Source: Nitrosomonas sp. PY1 (GTDB lineage Bacteria; Pseudomonadota; Gammaproteobacteria; Burkholderiales; Nitrosomonadaceae). From it: a stretch of DNA of 64,000 nucleotides. The notes under the pieces were generated by a model. That model saw nothing but the letters and a program-made list of their open reading frames with translations. It was not told where the DNA came from and searched no databases. Numbering within the stretch: position 1 is the stretch's first letter; every line of letters begins with the position of its first letter. Positions 47,511 through 55,838 of this stretch are shown here, piece by piece. The stretch is from assembly GCF_022836435.1 (NCBI RefSeq), contig NZ_BQXC01000001.1, positions 1,500,121 to 1,564,120 on the forward strand, in the 5' to 3' direction. A program made the position numbers and the translations under genes.

Positions 47511-47894
47511 TTACACTAACCCTAGCAGTGGATCTTTATTCAACGCAACCAATACTATATAAATAAAAACACATTGGGCTCCGATCCATGCTGCAATACG
47601 TGTTTTTTTTGTTTGACCGAATCGTATTGCAATCATCCCTAGAAAAATATAGATCAGTAAGCCAATCACTTTTGCAGTCAACCAAGCATTATTCAGCGGG
47701 TCCTGCTGAATGAGTATGGCCAATGCAATAGCACTGGCAAGCAAAATAGTATCAATAACATGCGGTAAAATTTTAACCCAGCGCTGCCGCAAGTTATTTG
47801 AATCCTGCATCAACCAAATGCCACGCAAAAAAAATAGCGAGTAGCTGATTACGGCGCTGCTGACATGGATCATCTTTAACAATAGATAACTCAT
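47511..47894 (-). CDS. SirB-family small membrane protein
   Basis: A 127-residue protein with four membrane helices. The pattern LLLKMIHVSSAVISYSLFFLRG, PHVIDTILLASAIALAI, WLTAKVIGLLIYIFLG and a final AWIGAQCVFIYIVLVAL fits the SirB family of small helical proteins. The function is unknown. The ATG at 47894 lies 5 bp after the stop of the upstream gene; a start at 47921 would overlap that gene. Confidence 0.85.
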   Translation of the reverse strand: MSYLLLKMIHVSSAVISYSLFFLRGIWLMQDSNNLRQRWVKILPHVIDTILLASAIALAILIQQDPLNNAWLTAKVIGLLIYIFLGMIAIRFGQTKKTRIAAWIGAQCVFIYIVLVALNKDPLLGLV

Positions 47895-47899
47895 GTTGA

Positions 47900-48385
47900 T
47901 TAGCGCCCGAAAATCAACCAACCATGACTACCAGCCACTGCACCGGCAATCGTCAGGAAACTCAATAACAACAAAAAAAGATGTTTGCGCTGAATGTTAT
48001 CGAATGTTTCTGAAGTGATATTTTTTTCGCCAGAATTAGTTGATTGATTTCGACGACTACGCGGTTCCATGATGAATAACATCACACTAAAAAACAACCA
48101 GATCAATACCATCAGATGCATCCACCAATACTGCCATTGCGTGAATCGCTCCCATGCATTGAGTACATAAGTCATGTAGAGACCACTTAAGCCAACCAAT
48201 AATGTTGCGTAACGTGCGTGTGCAGCAAAGCGTCGTCTGATACGCTTAAAAATCCCCATCGCTTCAATTGGCGATTGCATTTGCGATAAAGATGGCAGCA
48301 AAACAAGCGTCACCATGGCAACGCCCCCTATCCAGACAACTACTCCCAGAACATGCAATACTCTGGCAAAAACCAATCCATCCAT
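47900..48385 (-). CDS. CopD-like four-helix membrane protein
   Basis: A 161-residue protein with four membrane helices. The first helix pair has RVLHVLGVVVWIGGVAMV and the second has TLLVGLSGLYMTYVL and WWMHLMVLIWLFFSVML; the His and Trp placement is as in CopD-like and DUF4149-like proteins. A metal or heme role is possible but not shown. It is followed 5 bp later by the SirB-type gene, so the two small membrane proteins are probably made together. Confidence 0.75.
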   Translation of the reverse strand: MDGLVFARVLHVLGVVVWIGGVAMVTLVLLPSLSQMQSPIEAMGIFKRIRRRFAAHARYATLLVGLSGLYMTYVLNAWERFTQWQYWWMHLMVLIWLFFSVMLFIMEPRSRRNQSTNSGEKNITSETFDNIQRKHLFLLLLSFLTIAGAVAGSHGWLIFGR

Positions 48386-48404
48386 AGCAAAAGATATTTA
48401 AATA

Positions 48405-49265
48405 TTATTTAGATAGCGATACTGAAATATTCCGAGAACCCAAGATACCTCCCATCGATCCGCCGAGTACGATCAAGGCAATTCCTAGCCAAGCAATGGG
48501 TGTCACCGCTTGATCCCAAAGAAAGAGATCCCATAAGCTTGCAAATAGCACCGTACTGTAACCGAGAGAGGTCACAACCAACGTAACACCTTTATGAAAA
48601 GCACGGGTCATTGCTATTTGCGCAAGTGTTGCAGTGATCCCAATACCCAATATTACCAGTAATCCATGCCAAGTTATCATACTAAATGTAGTCAACAACA
48701 ACCATGCACCGGTACCTAAGGTAGATATCAAGGTAAAGTAAAATACTACGTGCCATTCGGATTCACCTAGATTTCCGAGTTGTTTCACATTCACATAGGC
48801 TAATGCAGCAAAGAAGCCCGAAGCAATTCCAATCAAACCTGCAAACCATTGATCTTCAGGCAATGCTGGCCGTAACAAAACGATCACGCCCATAAAACCA
48901 AGTAAAATAGCAAAAACCAGCGACCATTGAAGGTGCTCTTTTAAGATTAGCGTGGAAAACAAAGCCACAAATAACGGCCAAGTGTAATTCAACGAAACTG
49001 CTGTTCCCAATGGAAGCTGTGTTAAGCAATAAAAAAACATAAGCAGGCTGATTAAACCTGTTACACCACGCCAACAATGAATACGCCAATGCGGTGTCAT
49101 GACAGAAAAACCATGCGAACGAATAATGGCATAGGTAACCCATACGCCAAACAGAGAGCGATAAAATACAAGCTCAATACTGGAAAAATGTATTGCGCCC
49201 AGTTTAACCAATACACTCATGCAAGCAAACAAGAATGCAGCTAATAACATCCATAGCGAACTCAA
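48405..49265 (-). CDS. EamA-type (DMT superfamily) transporter
   Basis: A 286-residue protein with ten predicted membrane helices in two EamA repeats. The first repeat carries LGAIHFSSIELVFYRSLFGVW and TAVSLNYTWPLFVALFSTLILKE, and the second TRAFHKGVTLVVTSLGYSTVLFASLWDLFLWDQ. It is probably a metabolite exporter, substrate unknown. It lies 19 bp upstream of the CopD-like gene on the same strand. Confidence 0.9.
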   Translation of the reverse strand: MSSLWMLLAAFLFACMSVLVKLGAIHFSSIELVFYRSLFGVWVTYAIIRSHGFSVMTPHWRIHCWRGVTGLISLLMFFYCLTQLPLGTAVSLNYTWPLFVALFSTLILKEHLQWSLVFAILLGFMGVIVLLRPALPEDQWFAGLIGIASGFFAALAYVNVKQLGNLGESEWHVVFYFTLISTLGTGAWLLLTTFSMITWHGLLVILGIGITATLAQIAMTRAFHKGVTLVVTSLGYSTVLFASLWDLFLWDQAVTPIAWLGIALIVLGGSMGGILGSRNISVSLSK

Positions 49266-49304
49266 TTAATCATTCCCTCAAATCCGTAAAAAAATAAAGA
49301 ATAA

Positions 49305-50411
49305 TCACACGTAGCGTTGCATCTTCTGTCGTAAGAATCGATGAAATTGTTCTAACCCCTCTTCCATGGGAATTTGATAGGGTCCAATTTCATTGATGCC
49401 TTGCTCGAATAAAGCACGACGCCCTGCAGTCATCATCTTACAAATCTCGTCATCTTCCAAAGCCGTTTCTTGATAGGCTGCCTGCTCCGCTTCGACAAAA
49501 TCACGCTCAAATAGTGCAATTTCTTCCGGATAATAAAATTCCACGGTGTTTCTGCAATTTTCCGCATCGGTAGGCCATATCGAGCTAATTACCAAGGTAT
49601 ATGGATACCATTCCACCATAATATTCGGATAATAAAGTAACCATACCGCACCATGCGAAGGTAACTCGCCTGCCGTATACTGCAATACTTGGTCATGCCA
49701 TTTAGCATAAACCGCACTACCAGGCTTTTGGAAACGCGCACGATCGATCGCCACCGTTTGTACGCTATACCATTCGCCAAATTCCCAATTCAATCGATGC
49801 GTATCAACAAATCCATTCAAGCCTGGGTGAAACGGTTCTACGTGATAATCTTCCAAATATACTTCAATAAAAGTTTTCCAATTACACGCATAGTGATTTG
49901 TTTGTACACGATCTAGAACATAGCCAGAAAAATCAAAAGCTTTTAGTACACTCAGTTTTTCCATGTCTCTGGATATGTCGCGTTTGCCATTGAATAGCAA
50001 TCCATTCCAATTCTTTAAAGGCGTTTTATCCAGATTCAAGCAAGGGTTACGTTCAAAATGCGGCGCACCAAGTAATTTGCCATCTAAAGCATATGTCCAT
50101 CGGTGAATAGGACATACAATGCTTTTTGTGTTGCTTCTCCCCTTAAGTAAAAGCGCTTGTCGATGACGACAAACATTAGAGAGTAATTCGACGCCATGAT
50201 TGTTTCGCACCAATACTTTGGCGTCATTCGTCCATTCAGGTACGTAGTAATCCCCAATATTGGGCACCATTACTTCATGGCCCACATAACCAGGCCCTTG
50301 ATCAAACAAAATACGTTTTTCTATTTCGAGAATTTCGGGATTCAAATACCATTCGATGGGAAGCTGTGTTGTCATTTCTGACAACCGTGAGATCTCAGCC
50401 ATATTAGACAT
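49305..50411 (-). CDS. Rieske non-heme iron oxygenase, alpha subunit
   Basis: A 368-residue aromatic-ring-hydroxylating-type oxygenase. The Rieske [2Fe-2S] centre is CRHRQALLLKG...IVCPIHRW (C-x-H, C-x2-H). The catalytic iron ligands are in EDYHVEPFHPG (D/E-x2-H-x4-H). No ferredoxin, reductase or beta subunit lies nearby, so the electron donor must be supplied elsewhere. The sequence is of the small-alpha type that also includes choline monooxygenase-like proteins, so the substrate cannot be named. Confidence 0.93.
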   Translation of the reverse strand: MSNMAEISRLSEMTTQLPIEWYLNPEILEIEKRILFDQGPGYVGHEVMVPNIGDYYVPEWTNDAKVLVRNNHGVELLSNVCRHRQALLLKGRSNTKSIVCPIHRWTYALDGKLLGAPHFERNPCLNLDKTPLKNWNGLLFNGKRDISRDMEKLSVLKAFDFSGYVLDRVQTNHYACNWKTFIEVYLEDYHVEPFHPGLNGFVDTHRLNWEFGEWYSVQTVAIDRARFQKPGSAVYAKWHDQVLQYTAGELPSHGAVWLLYYPNIMVEWYPYTLVISSIWPTDAENCRNTVEFYYPEEIALFERDFVEAEQAAYQETALEDDEICKMMTAGRRALFEQGINEIGPYQIPMEEGLEQFHRFLRQKMQRYV

Positions 50412-50604
50412 ATAAAACCTTTAACCACCTCCAAAATTGAATAAAAACAGCCCATAATAGGACTAATACAAAAGAAAATAGATTGCTTGGTTATAATAAC
50501 AATCTTGATAGTAAAATATCAGTGTTCACAAATACCCGAAACAATTCAAAAAAACAATTGTACAAAACTGAATTATTTAATTTAACCCAAAAGAGAGCAT
50601 CTGA

Positions 50605-52026
50605 ATGAAATCTATTCACTCATTAACAAAACTTTCCTGGCTAACTGTTCTACCTGCTGCATTAATCGCTAGTTTAACCGCTTGTGATGGAGGGGGTGAA
50701 AAAAACCAGGATGCTACCTCGTCATCCAATTCCAATGCCACTGCTTCGGTTAAAAGAACCACACAAACAGGTCCAGCGACCGGTATTTTAATCGATTCTC
50801 CTGTTTCGGGCATTTCCTATAGTGCGTCATCTGGGAAATCAGGCGTAACCGACGACAAAGGTCAGTTCAATTTTAATCATGGCGACAAAATTGAATTCAA
50901 ACTCGGCAATTTGACTCTGGGTAATATCCCAGGTTCATTGATCGTCACGCCAATCGAACTCGCCGGAGACAGCGATAATAAATTACAAAATCTACTTGTT
51001 TTATTGCAGTCATTAGACTCTGATAGCGATCTTACCAACGGCATATCGATATCACAAGAAACAGCCAACGCAGTCAGCAACAAGATCAATTTAGACAGCG
51101 ATCCAACAACCTTTGCTGAAACTGCGCAATTGCAAAGTATCATGGAAGCAAGCAACATCACTGGAAGCGTAAGATCTCCTGATGAAGCGCGCAAACATTT
51201 CTTATCACAAGGTGTGGCCTTATTGAATGCGCAAATTTGGGTCAGCTTCGATAATCAAAACGCGAGTGTTTTACGTGTAGCGGGCGATGGTAGCGGAGAA
51301 TATTTACACGGTGACGCAAGAGTGGATGACTCCTGCGATGAAAATCGCGTGTGCGGCGGAAAAACTATTTTCCAATCCGGTGTTGAATACGGTATCGCAG
51401 AAGCAACCGATTTTGATAATCGAGGATTTAAATTAATCAGTAAACCCTCAGTAGACACCAATTTAAAAGGCGGACTTTCCAATCCTGGCCCAACGCGCCG
51501 GATGCGTACTGACGGTTCTGAGTTAATCCACTCCGATATTGTGACCGTACAAAGAGCGCGTGAAAAAACCAGTGTTTTTGGTGAGCTCTTTCACATTGCA
51601 AAACCGATCCAACTCAGCAATGAAGAAGAAGTAGCAGAAAAAGAAATTAAAGAAACGCGCTTTGCCAAAATGGATAATGATGCTTCCGGAATCGTCGGTG
51701 CTTGGGCTTATGACAAGGAAACCATCAAAACACCGACATTGATATTTTTCCCGAACGGAAAATTCATGATGATTGACCCGACCGGTGAAACACAAAAAGC
51801 CGAGCAGCAAAAATGCGCAAAACCGGGCATTGAGTTTTCTTCTTATGCTTACAATAAAGGAGCAAGTAAACTCAATCTGACCAGTTTTACGTATAACACG
51901 AATGGATGCGCCGGTTTTTCAGATCTGGATACGGCCGTCGATCTGGTTATTCAATCCGATGGAAGCACTGCAAAGCTGAGCAAACCTGGAGAGGATGCTA
52001 TAACACTCTATAGAGTTTCTCATTAA
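50605..52026 (+). CDS. Lipoprotein with carboxypeptidase-like/adhesin-type repeats, unknown function
   Basis: A 473-residue protein with a lipobox ending LTAC (Cys27), followed by a flexible Asn/Ser/Thr-rich segment (about 30-58). Residues 60-105 (ATGILIDSPVSGISYSASSGKSG...GQFNF) resemble domains often found in secreted adhesin-like proteins. The C-terminal part has lipocalin-like strands (SGIVGAWAYDKE...LIFFPNGKFMMI). The function is unknown. It is divergent from the Rieske oxygenase gene and followed by a strong inverted repeat. Confidence 0.85.
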   Translation: MKSIHSLTKLSWLTVLPAALIASLTACDGGGEKNQDATSSSNSNATASVKRTTQTGPATGILIDSPVSGISYSASSGKSGVTDDKGQFNFNHGDKIEFKLGNLTLGNIPGSLIVTPIELAGDSDNKLQNLLVLLQSLDSDSDLTNGISISQETANAVSNKINLDSDPTTFAETAQLQSIMEASNITGSVRSPDEARKHFLSQGVALLNAQIWVSFDNQNASVLRVAGDGSGEYLHGDARVDDSCDENRVCGGKTIFQSGVEYGIAEATDFDNRGFKLISKPSVDTNLKGGLSNPGPTRRMRTDGSELIHSDIVTVQRAREKTSVFGELFHIAKPIQLSNEEEVAEKEIKETRFAKMDNDASGIVGAWAYDKETIKTPTLIFFPNGKFMMIDPTGETQKAEQQKCAKPGIEFSSYAYNKGASKLNLTSFTYNTNGCAGFSDLDTAVDLVIQSDGSTAKLSKPGEDAITLYRVSH

Positions 52027-52058
52027 AATATTCCAAATAGTCATACAATATCGCTCGT

Positions 52059-52092
52059 CACCCACTAAAAATTGATCAACTTTTAGTGGGTG
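52059..52092 (+). terminator. Perfect 12-bp hairpin after the lipoprotein gene
   Basis: CACCCACTAAAA (52059-52070) and TTTTAGTGGGTG (52081-52092) are perfect reverse complements around a 10-base loop. The stem is strong but no T-run follows, so a rho-independent stop is likely but not certain. It lies 33 bp after the lipoprotein stop codon. Confidence 0.6.
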
Positions 52093-52315
52093 AATGCTTT
52101 GAGTACCGATGACATTACAATTACTTCACCGATTGCCTGATTGCGCCATCATACCAATATCGTTATTTGGAATTTACTCGCTGCGTTGTTTCTTGAAATT
52201 ATTCAATTCTGGAGCACCCAATGCACAATCTGTAACAATCGATTCCAAGTTCCAAGCTAGTAATCAACCCCCTTAAAAACACTAATCCGATTGAAACTGA
52301 ATATCCATTAATCTT

Positions 52316-54520
52316 ATGCCCATTGTCCGGGTCGCACTTAATGTTCCTGTCAACACACTGTTCGACTATTATGCAGAACGTGCAAGTCAAGAAAACATAG
52401 GGTTGCGCGTTAGCGTACCTTTCGGAAAAAGACAACTCGCAGGCATTATCATGGAAGTGACTGCCGATACAAAGGTTTCTCCTGAGAAACTCAAAGCAAT
52501 TCGAGATATTTTCACTGATAGCAGGCCATTACCGAAAGAACTTCTGGATTTATTCGCTTTTTGTAGTCAGTATTACCATCATCCGATCGGAATGGTTATC
52601 ATAAATGGACTTCCTGCCGCTTTGCGTACCACCAAGCCCATTAAGCAGCAAAAAGATCGTTCTGCAACATGGCGCGATACACAATTAAGTTTAACCGATG
52701 TCGGAAAGCAAATCGCCTTATCCAGTATTCCGAAGCGTCAACGAATTGCACGCAGCTTACTTGTCCGTTTTCAACAAGTCGATTCGATACCCGGTGAAGT
52801 ATTTAAAGAAGATTCTTCGCGCATCAAGCAACTCATTCAACAATGGCTAGAATTAGGATGGATCGGCGCAGATACCCACCATTCTGAACGAGATAACACA
52901 GTAACCGACAGCAGCATCCCAACGCTTACAGTAGAACAAAATCACGCAGTCAACACGATATTATCTGCCCAGAATCACTTTCATGTCAGTCTTTTACACG
53001 GCATTACCGGGAGCGGTAAAACCGAGATTTATCTACGTTTAATCGCTGCCATGTTGATGCATGATAAACAAGTTTTGGTGCTTGTACCGGAAATCAACTT
53101 AACACCGCAACTCGAAACCATCTTTCACAATCGATTTCCATGCACAAATCTAATCAGCTTACACAGCGGAATTAATGATACGGAACGCTTACAAGGTTGG
53201 CTACAAGCACAATCCGGCGAAGCGAAAATTGTATTGGGAACAAGGCTTGCTATCTTTACACCACTACCGAATTTGGGGCTTATTATCGTCGATGAGGAAC
53301 ACGATCACTCATTCAAGCAACAAGACGGGTTGCGTTATTCCGCGCGCGATTTAGCGATATTCCGCGGCAAACAGATGAGTGTTCCGGTAATTTTGGGTTC
53401 CGCCACGCCTTCACTGGAAAGTTATCACAGTGCTATTACCGGACGTTACCGCGTCATTCAATTGACTGCTCGCGCTATCAAAAACGCCACACTACCAACC
53501 ATTCAAACCATCGATACGCGAACTCACAAAACATTCAACGGGTTATCGCAGCCTTTGCTGCAAGCACTACGGACCAATTTATCCGAACAGCAACAAAGCA
53601 TTATTTTTATCAACCGCCGCGGTTATGCACCAACCCTGCTGTGTAAATCCTGTACTTGGGCAGCAACCTGTGCACGTTGCTCCAGCCGTTTGGTTGTTCA
53701 TCTGCAAGACAAAGATTTGCGTTGCCACTATTGCGGCCATCAAGAGCACCTACCAATCCACTGTCCTGAATGCGGTAATCAAGACCTCACACCGTTTGGG
53801 CAGGGCACACAGCGCGTGACTGAAGCATTGAGCACTTACTTCCCAAACGCACGTATCTTGCGTATTGACCGCGACAGTATTCGCCGCAAAGATGCATGGC
53901 GTTCCATTCTACAAAAAATCCACAAACAGGAAATCGATATCTTGGTTGGCACTCAAATTCTGGCTAAAGGGCATGATTTTCCGAATCTATCACTAATAGG
54001 GATTTTAAATTCGGATAATTCGCTCTACAGTACCGATTTCCGTGCCAGCGAGCGACTATTTGCGCAACTCATGCAAATTTCCGGTCGGGCCGGGCGTTCC
54101 AATAACAAAGGACAAGTCTTGATTCAAACAGAATTCCCCGATCACCCGTTATATCAAGCACTGCAAAGACAAAATTTTGATGCTTTGGCTAAAAGTTTAC
54201 TCATGGAGCGAAAAATCGCTGGCTTTCCTCCCTATACGCATCAAGCAATATTACGAGCCGAAGCACATCGTATTGAGACAGTTATAGATTTCTTAAGCAC
54301 TGCTGCAAAACTTGCCAAAGACCATGAGTCAATCGAGCTATTCGATCCAGTTCCTGCACAGATGCTGCGTTTGAAAGGTATGGAGCGCGGTCATCTCCTG
54401 GTACAGTCCTCTTCACGTAGGCAGTTGCAGATTTTTTTGCTCCAATGGCAAAAGCAGCTTAGCATGGTACCCGCTCAAAAGATCCGTTGGATATTGGATG
54501 TAGACCCCGTTGAATTGTAG
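52316..54520 (+). CDS. priA: Primosomal helicase PriA
   Basis: A 734-residue superfamily 2 helicase that restarts stalled replication forks. It has the 3'-DNA-binding N-domain (MPIVRVALNVPVNTLFDYY), Walker A LLHGITGSGKTEIY, the DEEH box (IIVDEEHDHSFKQQDG), a Zn-binding Cys cluster (CKSCTWAATCARC, CHYCGH, CPECGN) and late helicase motifs (LVGTQILAKGHDFPN, QISGRAGR). The ATG at 52316 fits the family start. It is monocistronic. Confidence 0.98.
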   Translation: MPIVRVALNVPVNTLFDYYAERASQENIGLRVSVPFGKRQLAGIIMEVTADTKVSPEKLKAIRDIFTDSRPLPKELLDLFAFCSQYYHHPIGMVIINGLPAALRTTKPIKQQKDRSATWRDTQLSLTDVGKQIALSSIPKRQRIARSLLVRFQQVDSIPGEVFKEDSSRIKQLIQQWLELGWIGADTHHSERDNTVTDSSIPTLTVEQNHAVNTILSAQNHFHVSLLHGITGSGKTEIYLRLIAAMLMHDKQVLVLVPEINLTPQLETIFHNRFPCTNLISLHSGINDTERLQGWLQAQSGEAKIVLGTRLAIFTPLPNLGLIIVDEEHDHSFKQQDGLRYSARDLAIFRGKQMSVPVILGSATPSLESYHSAITGRYRVIQLTARAIKNATLPTIQTIDTRTHKTFNGLSQPLLQALRTNLSEQQQSIIFINRRGYAPTLLCKSCTWAATCARCSSRLVVHLQDKDLRCHYCGHQEHLPIHCPECGNQDLTPFGQGTQRVTEALSTYFPNARILRIDRDSIRRKDAWRSILQKIHKQEIDILVGTQILAKGHDFPNLSLIGILNSDNSLYSTDFRASERLFAQLMQISGRAGRSNNKGQVLIQTEFPDHPLYQALQRQNFDALAKSLLMERKIAGFPPYTHQAILRAEAHRIETVIDFLSTAAKLAKDHESIELFDPVPAQMLRLKGMERGHLLVQSSSRRQLQIFLLQWQKQLSMVPAQKIRWILDVDPVEL

Positions 54521-54579
54521 TAACCCCATACCCACAGATTGCATTGATGAATTCAACAGTATCCTAGATACTTATTCCA

Positions 54580-55695
54580 ATGGATAAAACAACACTGCCG
54601 CATACCCCCCAAAATACCAAACCAAAGCCAAAGCGTAGGCGTGTCGCAACCATACGAAACAATCATAGCGATTACAAAAACGATCATCCGAGAAAAAGAA
54701 ACCAAAAAATACAACCCATTGGGCTAAAAAAGAAAATATGGCTAACTATCATCGAAATGATCAGCTTGAGCGTCACCGCTATTTTTGCCATTATCATGCT
54801 GCTTGGCCACTCCGCCAGTCGCCTCTCGGGTACTAGCTTTTGGAACAACCTATTACCGTTTGCAGTCGGTATATTAGGCTTAATCGTGACAGCAAGTATT
54901 TTTCTGGTCGGTTGGTGGAAATTAAAAAAATGGCTTAACCAGCACTCGGAATTTCTCAGCCCGACTCTATCGTTGGCATTAATGCTGATGGTTTCCTGGT
55001 TGATAACGCATGATCAAGTTACATTAGCTTACGGTCATTTTCGCACATTGGTTGGCGGCAAGGCAGAAGTAGGACGCATAACGATTTCGCATCAAGTGTA
55101 TGCAGCTTACCGCCGGCATGATTCAGCACAATTACAAAAAATGATTGATCGTTCACAAGAATTCCGACGGGCAATTGAAGAAGCGGCTCGTTCTTTTAAC
55201 ATTGATGTCAATCTGTTACGCGGCATTGCCGCGACGGAATCATCTTTTATTCCACGTAACAGCAACGACGGTGGCAAAGGATTGTTTCAAATTACCAGAA
55301 TTCCAACTCCAGTTATTGCAGAAGCCCAAAAAGGTCTCGGCTTAGAAAAAATTAATTTGAAAAATGATCGCCACAATGCTTTTGTCGCTGCCGCCACATT
55401 CAAACATTACTTGGCAGAAATGAATAACGACCTGTTTCTGGGACTACTGGCCTATAACATCGGCCCTGCAAACGGAGGATTACGGTTTATCATGCAACAA
55501 TACGGAGCCACCGACTTCATCACGATACAACCGTATTTGCAAACGCTACCGCGTGATTATCCTATCCGAGTTCTTGCTTATTCTCTGGCATTTCGTATTT
55601 GGGATAAAAAAGGCAAATTACTTGCATATGAAGAAGGTAATAATGCCATTCACATTCAACGTATTGGCATTCCAGGATTGAGTATTGGTTTGTAG
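54580..55695 (+). CDS. Membrane-anchored lytic transglycosylase (SLT domain)
   Basis: A 371-residue protein. The first 45 residues are strongly basic and cytoplasmic. Three membrane helices follow (about 50-72, 90-112, 125-145). A periplasmic SLT domain covers about 190-340: GIAATESSFIPRNSN (catalytic Glu), GGKGLFQI and LLAYNIGPANGGLRF. Its role is peptidoglycan cleavage. Most SLT proteins have one membrane segment, so three N-terminal helices are unusual. It is 59 bp downstream of priA. Confidence 0.93.
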   Translation: MDKTTLPHTPQNTKPKPKRRRVATIRNNHSDYKNDHPRKRNQKIQPIGLKKKIWLTIIEMISLSVTAIFAIIMLLGHSASRLSGTSFWNNLLPFAVGILGLIVTASIFLVGWWKLKKWLNQHSEFLSPTLSLALMLMVSWLITHDQVTLAYGHFRTLVGGKAEVGRITISHQVYAAYRRHDSAQLQKMIDRSQEFRRAIEEAARSFNIDVNLLRGIAATESSFIPRNSNDGGKGLFQITRIPTPVIAEAQKGLGLEKINLKNDRHNAFVAAATFKHYLAEMNNDLFLGLLAYNIGPANGGLRFIMQQYGATDFITIQPYLQTLPRDYPIRVLAYSLAFRIWDKKGKLLAYEEGNNAIHIQRIGIPGLSIGL

Positions 55696-55838
55696 CGCTT
55701 CATAAGAAACTAAGGACTTTTATTAGATAATCGTTACCACGCAAATATAGCGTTCGAAAACAATAGACCTTTTGTTCAATTCCAATAAGACATGATCGCG
55801 CTTATGATGCTTTAATTCTCCATACCTTCAGGTAGCGA

